Part shown: positions 1-10,694 of the stretch, piece by piece | How the letters are laid out: each line of letters begins with the position of its first letter | How positions within the stretch are numbered: the first letter of the stretch is position 1 | From: Cupriavidus sp. WKF15 | Lineage (GTDB): Bacteria > Pseudomonadota > Gammaproteobacteria > Burkholderiales > Burkholderiaceae | DNA: 64,000 bases | Assembly (NCBI RefSeq): GCF_029278605.1 | Contig: NZ_CP119572.1 | Coordinates: 186,001-250,000, forward strand | Reading direction: 5' to 3' | Made by a program: the position numbers and the translations under genes | Notes under the pieces: model-generated | What the model was told of the DNA's origin: nothing | The model's database searches: none | Seen by the model: the letters and a program-made list of their open reading frames with translations, nothing else

Positions 1-674
1 CCACGCTGCTGCACGCGCTGGGCGCGGCGGGCTATGCCGCGGCCGGCATGAAGCCGGTGGCCAGCGGCAGCGAATGGCGCGGCGACCACTGGCACAACGA
101 TGACGTGGCCGCGCTGCGAGCCGCCAGCTCGGTCACGGTGCCGCTGGCGCAGACCTGTCCGTTCCTGCTGCGTACACCATGTTCGCCACACCTGGCTGCG
201 GCGCAGGAAGGCGTGCGCATCACGCGCGCGCCGATCCGCCATGCCTTCGACGCGCTGCGCGAGCAGGCCGATGCCGTGGTCGTCGAAGGCGTCGGCGGTT
301 TCCATGTGCCGCTCGATACCGGCGCGGTGCGCTGGAGCACGGCGGACCTTGCCGTGATGCTGGCGCTGCCGGTGGTGATGGTGGTGGGCATCCGCCTGGG
401 CTGCCTGAACCACGCCGTGCTGACCGCCGAGGCCATCCGCGCGCGCGGGCTCACGCTGGCCGGCTGGATCGCCAACCGCGTCGACCCCGACGTGCTGCTG
501 GCCGAAGAGAACATCGCGACGCTGCACCAGGCGCTCGACGCGCCGTGCCTGGGCGAGCTGCCCTGGCAAGTGGCGCCGGCCGATGCCGCCGCGCGCCTCG
601 ACCTTGCGCCGCTGCTGGCCCAGACTGCCCGATCTAGCCAATACCAGTCCGAGGCCCACGACCTCGCTGCATAA
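1..674 (+). CDS. bioD: Dethiobiotin synthetase BioD, 5' end outside window
   Basis: ATP-dependent dethiobiotin synthetase, which closes the ureido ring of 7,8-diaminopelargonic acid in the penultimate step of biotin synthesis (cytoplasm). The reading frame is open from base 3, so the N-terminus with the P-loop lies upstream of the window. What remains shows the substrate-binding stretch GMKPVASG near its start and the [11 protein letters not shown] segment typical of BioD, followed by an ordinary C-terminus. The stop is 19 bases before the bioB start, so the two are probably co-transcribed. The frame is intact where it can be seen. Confidence 0.93.
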   Translation, partial: TLLHALGAAGYAAAGMKPVASGSEWRGDHWHNDDVAALRAASSVTVPLAQTCPFLLRTPCSPHLAAAQEGVRITRAPIRHAFDALREQADAVVVEGVGGFHVPLDTGAVRWSTADLAVMLALPVVMVVGIRLGCLNHAVLTAEAIRARGLTLAGWIANRVDPDVLLAEENIATLHQALDAPCLGELPWQVAPADAAARLDLAPLLAQTARSSQYQSEAHDLAA

Positions 675-693
675 CATAAAACAGAACCCGATC

Positions 694-1719
694 ATGACCC
701 AAGCCACTCAAACCGTCGCCACCATTTCCGCAGAATCGCTGCGCCAGACCGCACGCAGCCACGCGCTGCCCGAAGACGCCCGCTGGCGCGTCGACGACGT
801 CGCCGCGCTGTTCGCGCTGCCGTTCAACGACCTGCTGTTCCGCGCGCAGCAGGTGCACCGCGAGAACTTCGACGCCAACACCGTGCAACTGTCCACGCTG
901 CTGTCGATCAAGACCGGCGGCTGCGAAGAGGATTGCGGCTACTGCCCGCAGAGCGCGCACCATGACGCCGGCGTCAAGGCCGAGAAGCTGATGGCGCTCG
1001 ATGAAGTGCTGGAAGCCGCCCGCGCCGCCAAGGCCAACGGCGCCACGCGCTTCTGCATGGGCGCCGCCTGGCGCAGCCCGAAGGACCGCCACCTCGAGCC
1101 GGTGATGGACATGGTGCGCGAGGTCAAGGCCATGGGCCTGGAGACCTGCGTCACGCTGGGCATGCTGAAGGCCGAGCAGGCGCAGGCGCTCAAGGACGCC
1201 GGCCTGGACTACTACAACCATAACCTCGATACGTCGCCGGAGTTCTACGGCAAGATCATCACCACGCGCACCTATCAGGACCGGCTCGATACCATCGGCC
1301 ATGTGCGCGATGCCGGCATCAACGTCTGCTGCGGCGGCATCGTCGGCATGGGCGAATCGCGCGAGGCGCGTGCCGGGCTGATCGCGCAGCTCGCCAACAT
1401 GGATCCGTACCCGGAGTCGGTGCCCATCAACAACCTGGTGCAGGTGGAAGGCACGCCGCTGGCCGGCACCGAGGCGCTTGACCCGTTCGAGTTTGTCCGC
1501 ACCATTGCCGTGGCGCGCATTACCATGCCGGGCGCGATGGTGCGCCTGTCCGCGGGGCGCGAGGCGATGGAAGAAGCGTTGCAGGCACTGTGCTTCATGG
1601 CCGGCGCCAACTCCATCTTCTATGGCGACAAGCTGCTCACCACCGGCAACCCGCAGGCCGACCGTGACCGCGCGCTGCTGGCCCGCCTGGACATCCGCGC
1701 GGAAGGCTACGCAGGCTGA
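694..1719 (+). CDS. bioB: Biotin synthase BioB
   Basis: Radical-SAM enzyme that inserts sulfur into dethiobiotin to make biotin. The 341-residue product has the CxxxCxxC cluster motif at Cys77, Cys81 and Cys84 ([13 protein letters not shown]), then [18 protein letters not shown] and [13 protein letters not shown], which carry the [2Fe-2S] ligands and substrate contacts. The ATG at 694 gives a normal family length; an upstream in-frame extension (from 583) overlaps the end of bioD and is not family-like. It follows bioD directly. The biotin made here would serve the biotinylated carboxylase subunit encoded next. Confidence 0.97.
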   Translation: MTQATQTVATISAESLRQTARSHALPEDARWRVDDVAALFALPFNDLLFRAQQVHRENFDANTVQLSTLLSIKTGGCEEDCGYCPQSAHHDAGVKAEKLMALDEVLEAARAAKANGATRFCMGAAWRSPKDRHLEPVMDMVREVKAMGLETCVTLGMLKAEQAQALKDAGLDYYNHNLDTSPEFYGKIITTRTYQDRLDTIGHVRDAGINVCCGGIVGMGESREARAGLIAQLANMDPYPESVPINNLVQVEGTPLAGTEALDPFEFVRTIAVARITMPGAMVRLSAGREAMEEALQALCFMAGANSIFYGDKLLTTGNPQADRDRALLARLDIRAEGYAG

Positions 1720-1792
1720 ATAGTTAAGAATTCACCACGCGGAGAGCTCCCCGCCGTAAGATCCCGATAACCGGGTAAAAAGGAGGGAGCTC

Positions 1793-3817
<2,025 letters not shown>

Positions 3818-3917
3818 GCCGGCGGCGGGCGCGGGGCGATTGCCGGCCACTGGCGGGCGCCGTCCCGCAACCTCTGCCAAAATGAACGATCCCGCCACGG
3901 AAGACCCGGAGTACCCC

Positions 3918-4859
3918 ATGAAGTTGCAGTTGTACGTGCCAGACGGCCGCTATGAACCCTGGATCGAAGGCTTTGCGCAGGCGCTGCCCGAAGCCGAGTG
4001 CATCAAGTGGGAGGACAGCCAGGGGGAATCCGCCGACTACGCTGTGGTCTGGCGCCCGCCCGTGGAAATGCTGCGCGGCCGCACCGACCTGAAGGCGGTA
4101 TTCAACCTTGGCGCCGGCGTGGACGGCATCCTGCGCCTGCGCGACCAGGACCCGGACGCGCTGCCGGCCGGCATGCCGATCGTGCGGCTCGACGATGCGG
4201 GGATGGCCGCGCAGATGGCCGAGTACGTCACCTATGCCGTGCTGCGCTATTTCCGCCGGCTGGACGACTACGCCGCCCAGCAGCAGGCGGGCAACTGGAA
4301 GTTTCTCAAGCCGCACCGCCGCGCGGACTTCACCATTGGCGTGATGGGTGTCGGCACGCTGGGCACGCATATCGCGCAAACGCTGGCCGGGTTCGGCTTC
4401 CCGGTGCGTGGCTGGAGCCGCACCGCGCGCGCCGTCGAGGGCGTGGTGGGCTTTCATGGCGATGCCGGCCGCGCGCCGTTCCTGAGTGGCCTGCGCGTGC
4501 TGGTCAATGTCCTGCCGCTGACGCCGCAGACCGAAAACATCCTGAACGGCGAACTGTTCGGCAAGCTCGCGAAGGGCGCCTACGTGATCAATGTCGCGCG
4601 CGGCCAGCACCTGGTCGAAGCGGACCTGCTGGCGGCCGTGCAGGCCGGCCAGCTTGCCGGCGCGACGCTTGATGTCTTCCGTACCGAGCCGCTGCCCGCG
4701 GAGCACCCGTTCTGGCAGGAGCCGCGCATCACCCTCACGCCGCATATCTCGGCACTGACGCTGCGCGAGGACAGCATCGCGCAGATCGCTGGCAAGATCC
4801 GCGCGCTGCGGGCCGGCCAGCCGATCGCGGGCGTGGTCGACCTGCAGCGCGGCTACTGA
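3918..4859 (+). CDS. ghrA: Glyoxylate/hydroxypyruvate reductase A family protein
   Basis: D-isomer-specific 2-hydroxyacid dehydrogenase of the GhrA type (313 residues), expected to reduce glyoxylate or hydroxypyruvate with NAD(P)H. The nucleotide-binding GVGTLG loop lies mid-protein, and the catalytic Arg (NVARGQHLVE), Glu and His (LTPHISALT) regions follow in family order. I chose the ATG at 3918 because GGAG sits about nine bases upstream and the protein then begins MKLQLYVPDG. An in-frame ATG at 3882 would add 12 residues. The gene lies between the carboxylase and HMG-CoA lyase genes; its link to leucine catabolism is unclear. Confidence 0.85.
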   Translation: MKLQLYVPDGRYEPWIEGFAQALPEAECIKWEDSQGESADYAVVWRPPVEMLRGRTDLKAVFNLGAGVDGILRLRDQDPDALPAGMPIVRLDDAGMAAQMAEYVTYAVLRYFRRLDDYAAQQQAGNWKFLKPHRRADFTIGVMGVGTLGTHIAQTLAGFGFPVRGWSRTARAVEGVVGFHGDAGRAPFLSGLRVLVNVLPLTPQTENILNGELFGKLAKGAYVINVARGQHLVEADLLAAVQAGQLAGATLDVFRTEPLPAEHPFWQEPRITLTPHISALTLREDSIAQIAGKIRALRAGQPIAGVVDLQRGY

Positions 4860-4881
4860 AAAACAGACATTGGAGACAGCC

Positions 4882-5817
4882 ATGAACCTGCCCAACTACG
4901 TGAAGATCGTCGAGGTCGGGCCGCGCGACGGCCTGCAGAACGAAAAAGCCATGGTGCCGACCGACGTCAAGGTGGCATTGATCAACCAGCTGACCGAGGC
5001 CGGTTTCGTCAATATCGAGGCCGCGTCCTTTGTCTCGCCCAAGTGGGTGCCGCAGATGGCCGACGGCGCTGACGTGATGGCGCGTATCCAGCGCCGTCCC
5101 GGCACGCTGTATTCGGTGCTTACGCCCAATATGAAGGGCCTGGAGGGCGCGGTGGCGGCGGGGGCCGACGAGGTAGTGATCTTCGGCGCCGCCAGCGAGG
5201 CGTTCTCGCAGAAGAACATCAATTGCTCGATCGCTGAATCGATCGCGCGCTTCGAGCCCGTGGCCGCCGCCGCGAAGGACAAGAATATCCGGCTGCGCGG
5301 CAGCATCTCGTGCGCGCTCGGCTGCCCGTACCAGGGCGAGGTGCCGGTGAGCGCCGTGGTGGACGTGGTGCGCCGCATGCGCGCACTGGGCTGCGACGAG
5401 ATCGATATTGCCGACACCATCGGCGTGGGCACGCCCGGCAAGGTGCAGGAGGTGATGCGCGCGGTCTCGGCGGAGTTTGCGCTCGACCGCCTGTCGGGGC
5501 ATTTCCACGACACCTACGGCCAGGCGCTGTCGAACATCCTGGCCAGCATGGAAGTGGGCATCTCGATCTTCCATGCATCGGTGGCCGGCCTGGGCGGCTG
5601 CCCGTACGCCAAGGGCGCGACCGGCAACGTGGCCACCGAGGACGTGCTGTACATGCTGCACGGGCTGGGCATCCATACCGGCATCGACCTGGAGGCCGTG
5701 GTGCGGGCGGGCGACTATATCTCGCAGGCGATCGGCCGCGCCAACAGCTCGCGCGTGGGCCGCGCGCTGCTGACCAAGTGGGCCGCTGCCAGCGACGCCG
5801 CTCCCATGTGCGCGTGA
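4882..5817 (+). CDS. mvaB: Hydroxymethylglutaryl-CoA lyase
   Basis: Cleaves 3-hydroxy-3-methylglutaryl-CoA to acetoacetate and acetyl-CoA, the last step of leucine breakdown. The 311-residue TIM-barrel protein has the N-terminal VGPRDGLQNE motif (divalent metal and catalytic Arg-Asp) and the HMG-CoA lyase signature GLGGCPYAKGATGN with its active-site Cys near the C-terminus. The ATG at 4882 has GGAG eight bases upstream; a TTG at 4870 in the same frame is less likely. It follows ghrA after 22 bases and probably belongs to the same transcript as the carboxylase. Confidence 0.95.
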   Translation: MNLPNYVKIVEVGPRDGLQNEKAMVPTDVKVALINQLTEAGFVNIEAASFVSPKWVPQMADGADVMARIQRRPGTLYSVLTPNMKGLEGAVAAGADEVVIFGAASEAFSQKNINCSIAESIARFEPVAAAAKDKNIRLRGSISCALGCPYQGEVPVSAVVDVVRRMRALGCDEIDIADTIGVGTPGKVQEVMRAVSAEFALDRLSGHFHDTYGQALSNILASMEVGISIFHASVAGLGGCPYAKGATGNVATEDVLYMLHGLGIHTGIDLEAVVRAGDYISQAIGRANSSRVGRALLTKWAAASDAAPMCA

Positions 5818-5847
5818 GCCAACGAAACGAATGACGAAGGAGCAAGA

Positions 5848-6357
5848 ATGAGCCAGTCCGCTGACCAGGACGCCGTATTGCCGGAATCCGCACAGCGTGT
5901 CGCCGGCCTGCTGGCCGAACTCGGGCATGATCGCCCGGTGGTAATGCTGCCGGCCACCGGCAAGACATCTGCCGAGGCCGCCGCAGGCCTGGGCTGCAGC
6001 GTGGCGGAAATCGCCAAGTCGATCATCTTCCGGCGCGTCGAGGACGATGTGCCGGTGCTGGTGATCGCCAGTGGCAGCAATCGTGTCGATGAAGCCAAGG
6101 TGGCGGCGCGCGTTGGCGCGCTGGGCAAGGCCGACGCGAAGTTCGTGCGCGAGAAGACGGGCTATGCCATTGGCGGCGTCTGCCCGATCGGCCATGCGGT
6201 GGCGCCGGTCATGCTGCTCGACCAGGACCTGTTCCGCTATGACAGCCTGTGGGCCGCGGCCGGGCATCCGCACGCGGTGTTCAACCTGACGCCGCAGCAG
6301 CTGCAGCGGATGACCGGAGCGGAAGTGGCGGATGTCGCCCTGGGGGCGGCGGCATGA
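5848..6357 (+). CDS. YbaK/EbsC (ProX-like) aminoacyl-tRNA deacylase family protein
   Basis: Single-domain protein of 169 residues in the YbaK/EbsC/INS family, which hydrolyses mischarged aminoacyl-tRNAs in trans. Family features seen are the AEIAKSIIFR segment, the ASGSNRVDEAKVA helix region and the GYAIGGVCPIGH loop. Which amino acid and tRNA it edits cannot be told. AAGGAG lies before the ATG. The stop codon overlaps the start of the next gene by four bases (ATGA), so the two are translationally coupled. Confidence 0.85.
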   Translation: MSQSADQDAVLPESAQRVAGLLAELGHDRPVVMLPATGKTSAEAAAGLGCSVAEIAKSIIFRRVEDDVPVLVIASGSNRVDEAKVAARVGALGKADAKFVREKTGYAIGGVCPIGHAVAPVMLLDQDLFRYDSLWAAAGHPHAVFNLTPQQLQRMTGAEVADVALGAAA

Positions 6358-6782
6358 GCCCCGAACTGCGGCCCGGTCTTGAATTCTCGTGGCAGTACGT
6401 AGTACCGCGCAAGGCCACCGTGCCAAGCCTCTACGACGACATCCCGATGTGTACCGAGATGCCGGACGTGCTGGCCACCGGGTACATGGTCGGCATCATG
6501 GAGTGCGCCTGCCTGCAGGCACTGCGCGAGCACCTGGACTGGCCGCGCGAGCAGACGCTCGGCACGCTGGTCAGCTTTACGCACCTCGCCGCCACGCCGC
6601 CGGGCATGACCATCACGGTCAAGGGCCGGCTGGTGGAGGTGCACGGGCGCAGGCTGCGCTTTGAAGTCAGCGCCTGGGATGGCGAGGACAAGATCACCGA
6701 GGGCGTGCACGAGCGCCACGTGATCGATGCCGCGCGCTTCAACCAGAAGATCGCCGCCAAGGCTGCCCGGGCGGCCGGCTGA
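6354..6782 (+). CDS. Hotdog-fold thioesterase, FlK-like
   Basis: A 142-residue hotdog-fold protein resembling the small acyl-CoA thioesterases related to fluoroacetyl-CoA thioesterase FlK. Supporting stretches are the segment around [20 protein letters not shown], the [17 protein letters not shown] helix and the [18 protein letters not shown] strand-turn. Substrate is unknown; a role in clearing an acyl-CoA formed in the neighbouring leucine pathway is possible but unproven. The start overlaps the ybaK-like stop (ATGA). Two bases separate its stop from the next start. Confidence 0.75.
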   Translation: MSPELRPGLEFSWQYVVPRKATVPSLYDDIPMCTEMPDVLATGYMVGIMECACLQALREHLDWPREQTLGTLVSFTHLAATPPGMTITVKGRLVEVHGRRLRFEVSAWDGEDKITEGVHERHVIDAARFNQKIAAKAARAAG

Positions 6783-6783
6783 A

Positions 6784-7023
6784 ATGATGGAGCTGCCGCC
6801 CTCCCTCATCAAGGACATCACGCGCCGGGCGCGTTCGGCGCAGACCATGCAGCCGGTGCCTTCGCCATGCCGCAACGTGTGCCGCATGGACGCGGCCAGC
6901 GGCTATTGCGAAGGCTGCCTGCGCACCATCGACGAGATTGCCGGCTGGTCGGCCAGGACTGAGGACGACAAGCGCCGCATCTGGGCGCAGTTGCCTCAGC
7001 GCGCCGCCTGGCTGGCCGGATAG
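6784..7023 (+). CDS. DUF1289 domain protein
   Basis: Small cysteine-rich protein (79 residues) with the DUF1289 pattern: [11 protein letters not shown], then [16 protein letters not shown]. The four conserved cysteines suggest a bound metal or Fe-S cluster, but the family has no firm function. Two ATG codons (6784 and 6787) are possible starts. It lies tightly between the thioesterase and metallo-hydrolase genes, as part of what looks like one transcription unit. Confidence 0.85.
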   Translation: MMELPPSLIKDITRRARSAQTMQPVPSPCRNVCRMDAASGYCEGCLRTIDEIAGWSARTEDDKRRIWAQLPQRAAWLAG

Positions 7024-7035
7024 GAGACCCTTGTC

Positions 7036-7965
7036 TTGAGCGACACCACGCCCCCGCCGTTGCCGGCCACCATGCGCGTCTTCGAGCGCGGCTGGCTGTC
7101 GGCCAACAACATCCTGTTCATCGATGGCGACGATACCGCGCTCGTGGACAGCGGCTACGTCACGCACGCGCCGCAGACGGTAGCGCTGGTCGAATCGGCG
7201 TTGCAGGGGCGCCCGCTGAAGCGGCTCATCAACACCCATCTGCATTCCGATCATTGCGGCGGCAATGCCGCGCTGCAGGCGCGCTGGCAGCCGCGGACGT
7301 CGATTCCCGCCGCCGAAGCGGCTGCCGTCGCGGCATGGGATGTCGATGCGCTGACCTACCAGGCCACCGGCCAGCAATGCGACCGCTTCACGTTCGATGC
7401 GCCGCTGCATGATGGGGACACGCTGTGTCTCGGCGGCATCGACTGGCAGGTCGTGGCCGCGCCGGGGCACGATCCGCATGCCGTGATGCTGTACGCGCCG
7501 CAGCCGCGCATCCTGATTGCCGGCGATGCGTTATGGGAAAACGGGTTCGGGGTGATCTTTCCCGAGCTGGAGGGGGAGAGCGGCTTTGCCGAACAGGCCG
7601 CCGTGCTCCAACGCATCGCGGAACTCGATGCGCGCGTGGTCATTCCGGGCCATGGCCGTCCTTTCACCGACGTGGCCGCGGCCGTCGAACGCGCGCGCGG
7701 CCGGCTGGCTTATCTCGGCGCCGATCCCCAGCGCAATGCGAGCCATGCGGTCAAGGTGCTGGTGAAGTTCAAGCTGCTCGAGTCGCAGCGTATGCATCGC
7801 GATGCCTTGCTGGCCTGGATGGAGGCGGCGCCGCTGATGGTGGCCATTCACCAACGGTTCATGGCGGGGCAGTCGATGGAGGGGATTCTGTCGCAGACGC
7901 TGCGGGCGTTGGCGGGGGTGAGGGCTCTGGCGGTTGAAGGGGAGGTTGTCGTGAATCTCGATTGA
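7036..7965 (+). CDS. MBL-fold metallo-hydrolase
   Basis: Metallo-beta-lactamase-fold hydrolase of 309 residues. The zinc-binding motif HLHSDHCGGN, a later PGHDPHAV histidine, the IAGDALW aspartate and VIPGHGRPF are present in family order. A C-terminal helical part (about residues 225-309) resembles the extension of the glyoxalase-II-like/LACTB2 subgroup. A TTG at 7036 is the best start because AGGAG (7022-7026) is spaced correctly; the first in-frame ATG (7072) would drop 12 residues. Substrate unknown. It ends 32 bases before the convergent TonB receptor gene. Confidence 0.85.
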   Translation: MSDTTPPPLPATMRVFERGWLSANNILFIDGDDTALVDSGYVTHAPQTVALVESALQGRPLKRLINTHLHSDHCGGNAALQARWQPRTSIPAAEAAAVAAWDVDALTYQATGQQCDRFTFDAPLHDGDTLCLGGIDWQVVAAPGHDPHAVMLYAPQPRILIAGDALWENGFGVIFPELEGESGFAEQAAVLQRIAELDARVVIPGHGRPFTDVAAAVERARGRLAYLGADPQRNASHAVKVLVKFKLLESQRMHRDALLAWMEAAPLMVAIHQRFMAGQSMEGILSQTLRALAGVRALAVEGEVVVNLD

Positions 7966-7997
7966 GAGGGGCGCCGGCGCCCCTCTCGACAGCATCC

Positions 7998-10127
7998 TCA
8001 GAACATCGTCCTGAATCCCACCTTCACACTTCTCCCCGGCAATGGCGCAATATCCCTGAGGATCGACGACGCATTGCGCGCCTCCTGGTTGGTCAGGTTG
8101 TCCCCGCGCAGGTAGACCAGCGTCTGCGTGCCGGAAGTCTTGAACTTGTAGGTGAGGGCCAGGCTCAGCAGCGTGTACGCGTCAGTGGGCGTGTCGTTGG
8201 CCGGCACGCGGGTCTGCTTCGCTGCATAAGTGACATCCACGCGCGCGCCCCAGGGGCCGGCGCCATAGACCAGCGCGCCGCCAAGGCGCAGCGGCGCCAG
8301 TCGCGGTAACGGTTCACCGGTATTGCGATTCTCGCCGCGCACGTAATCGGCCCGCGCCTCGAAATCCAGCGTATCGCTCGACGTCAGCATCTTCTGGAAC
8401 AGCCGTGCCTTGCCTTCGGCCTCGAAGCCATATAGCGTGGCCGGCACGCCAAGGTACTGGAACTCGGGCAGCGAGCCGGGACTGCCCGGGGCGACGACAT
8501 CGCCTGCATCGTCGCGCGCGCGGCCCGTGGACATCAGCGCCAGGTAGTTGGCGAAGCGGCTGTAGTAGCCCGATACGCTCGCGCTGTGCGGGCCGTACTT
8601 GTAGCGCATGCCTAGGTCGACGGAGGTGGCGCGCTCCTTGTTGGCGTTGGGGTCGCCCAGCTCCCATGCGCCGGTGGCCACGTGCGGCCCGTTGGCGTAC
8701 AGCTCGTAGAAGGTCGGCGCGCGTTCGGTGTACGAGACATTGCTGGTCAGCGACCACAGCGAATTCAGCTTGTAGAGCAGGCCTGCCGAGGCACTGGTGG
8801 CGTTGAAGCTGCGGTTGGCATCGCTGAAGCGGTCATTGCCGTTGGCGCTGGCCCGGATGCCGCTGTGATCGAGCCGGCCACCGAAGTTGAGCTTGAAGTC
8901 GCCGGCGCTGTCGAGCGGCAGCTCTTCGAACACGAACAGCGCGACGTTGTCGGTGTCGGTGCTCGGCACGAACGCTTCCTCGCCCAGGGCCGAAAACTGC
9001 GTGTGGCCAAACTGCGTGCCGACCACCCCGCTCATCCTCCCGATCTTGCCATGCTTGGCTTCGAAGCGCGCGTCCCAGCCCTGGTTCTTGAAGATGGTGC
9101 CGGTCTGGCCATCCTCGATTTCCTTGTGCTCGTAGTCCGTGTAGCTGAACTTGCCTTTGACCGATTCGACGATGCCGGAGGTGTTCGCTTGCAGGTTGCG
9201 TGCCTCGCCTTCGAGCGCAAAGCGGTCCTGCCGCATCTTCAGCCTTACGTCGTCCTCGGCCGGCGTGCCGTATTCGTTGCGGTAGGCGCTGTAGTTGGCG
9301 CCGATGAAGCCGTCAGCCCAGGTGTAGGAGCCGCCCAGCGAGCCGCCGTCCTGCTGCGCGCTGGTGTTGGGCAGGCGGCCGCTGGCCTCGGTCTCGCCCT
9401 CGGGCAGCGGCTGGCTGGCGCGCAGGCGGTCGCTGCGCGCGAAGCCGGGGATATGCAGGTCGCTGGTCTTGCGCGCGAACGCGTCGGCGTGGATCGCGAA
9501 CTGGCCGTTGCCGGCCTCGACCAGCGCGCTGGCATTGCGCGCCACGTCGCCGCCGGCGGTGGCGCTCGCGTCGACCGCGCCGCCGATGCCTTCGATGGGC
9601 TCCTTCGGAATGCGGTTGTCGATCACGTTGACCACGCCGCCAATGGCATTGCCGCCGTACATCAGCGCGGCCGGCCCGCGCACGACTTCGATGCGCTCGG
9701 CCACGAGCGGGTCGACCGGCACCGCGTGGTCATAGGACAGCGTCGAGGCATCGACCGTGGAGCCGCCGTTCTGCAGCACCTTGATGCGGTCGCCATCCAG
9801 GCCGCGGATCACCGGGCGGCTCGCGTTGGGACCGAAGTAGCTCGATGAAACGCCCGGCAGCTTGTCCAGCGTTTCGCCGAGCGTGCTGTTCTGGCGCAGC
9901 GACAGCGCATCGCCACTCAGCGAGGAGACTGGCGCGACCATGTCGTTCAGCTCGCTGCCGAGCGGGTTCGCGGTGACCACCACTTCCTTGAGGGTGGCGG
10001 CAGCGGGTGCGGTGCCGGTGGCGGGCTCGCTGGCGGTCTGGGCGAGCGCGGCGGTGGAGACAATCAGGGCAGCAATGGCTGCCAGCGGCGTGCGCCGCTG
10101 CATGGGGTGTTGCAGGGTAGAGAACAT
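7998..10127 (-). CDS. znuD: TonB-dependent outer-membrane receptor, ZnuD-like (zinc)
   Basis: Outer-membrane TonB-dependent receptor of 709 residues. A signal peptide (about residues 1-29, ending AALAQ) is followed by a TonB-box-like EVVVTA, a plug domain with SRPVIRGLDGDRIKVLQNG and ERIEVVRGPAALMYG, and a long beta-barrel ending in the aromatic-terminated strand VGFRTMF. The barrel segments, including GEEAFVPSTDTDNVA, resemble zinc/haem receptor ZnuD. The surrounding genes (CobW GTPases, Zur-like regulator) favour zinc uptake. It is last in a probable cobW1-DUF2946-znuD operon and is likely de-repressed under zinc starvation. Copper or haem remain alternatives. Confidence 0.85.
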   Translation of the reverse strand: MFSTLQHPMQRRTPLAAIAALIVSTAALAQTASEPATGTAPAAATLKEVVVTANPLGSELNDMVAPVSSLSGDALSLRQNSTLGETLDKLPGVSSSYFGPNASRPVIRGLDGDRIKVLQNGGSTVDASTLSYDHAVPVDPLVAERIEVVRGPAALMYGGNAIGGVVNVIDNRIPKEPIEGIGGAVDASATAGGDVARNASALVEAGNGQFAIHADAFARKTSDLHIPGFARSDRLRASQPLPEGETEASGRLPNTSAQQDGGSLGGSYTWADGFIGANYSAYRNEYGTPAEDDVRLKMRQDRFALEGEARNLQANTSGIVESVKGKFSYTDYEHKEIEDGQTGTIFKNQGWDARFEAKHGKIGRMSGVVGTQFGHTQFSALGEEAFVPSTDTDNVALFVFEELPLDSAGDFKLNFGGRLDHSGIRASANGNDRFSDANRSFNATSASAGLLYKLNSLWSLTSNVSYTERAPTFYELYANGPHVATGAWELGDPNANKERATSVDLGMRYKYGPHSASVSGYYSRFANYLALMSTGRARDDAGDVVAPGSPGSLPEFQYLGVPATLYGFEAEGKARLFQKMLTSSDTLDFEARADYVRGENRNTGEPLPRLAPLRLGGALVYGAGPWGARVDVTYAAKQTRVPANDTPTDAYTLLSLALTYKFKTSGTQTLVYLRGDNLTNQEARNASSILRDIAPLPGRSVKVGFRTMF

Positions 10128-10283
10128 GGCTCGCGATTCGATGCGATGGCAATCGGGCGGACGGCCGCACCGGTGCCGGTATCGCGCGCGCCCCGCACGG
10201 CTGGGTGCGGGACCGGGCGCATGGCCGGCCGGCATGGGCGCACGCGTTCGTACTGCGGGCCGGCGGCATGGCCGCGGCCCGGA

Positions 10284-10694
10284 TCAGGCGAAGGCGGGCG
10301 TATGCGCGGGCGGCGCGCGCGAGCGGAAGGGGTGGGCGGAAGGAAGGTCGGGCCAGCGCCAGGCCAGGTTGGCCGGCTTGACCGGTTTGCCGAAGGCCAA
10401 CGTGAGCACCGGCATATGGCCGCAATGGCTGTCGGCGACAGTGGCCCCGTCGAACAGTACGCACGAGTGGCCAGTCAGTTTCTGCGCGAACGGGCTGGCG
10501 TCGCCATGGTCGGCGGCGCTGGATTCGGCTGCCATGACCGACAGCCGCGTGCCCATCAGGCCACCGTGCACGACGCGGTGCGCGAGGCCGGCATGCTGCG
10601 CGCCCAGCAGGCACAGCACCAGCCACAGGGCGTGCCACAGCCCCGGGCCACGCGCGCGCAGTCGGTCGAGATGCCTGATGATCTCAGTGATCAT
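10284..10694 (-). CDS. DUF2946-like small membrane protein
   Basis: A 136-residue protein with one hydrophobic segment at about residues 17-38 and a later cysteine/histidine pattern (HSCVLFDGATVADSHCGH), which resembles DUF2946 proteins found beside TonB receptors and metal-resistance genes. Function is not known; the His/Cys spacing suggests metal binding at or outside the inner membrane. Its start overlaps the end of cobW1 by 11 bases, so it is translationally coupled to it, and znuD follows after 156 bases. Confidence 0.65.
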   Translation of the reverse strand: MITEIIRHLDRLRARGPGLWHALWLVLCLLGAQHAGLAHRVVHGGLMGTRLSVMAAESSAADHGDASPFAQKLTGHSCVLFDGATVADSHCGHMPVLTLAFGKPVKPANLAWRWPDLPSAHPFRSRAPPAHTPAFA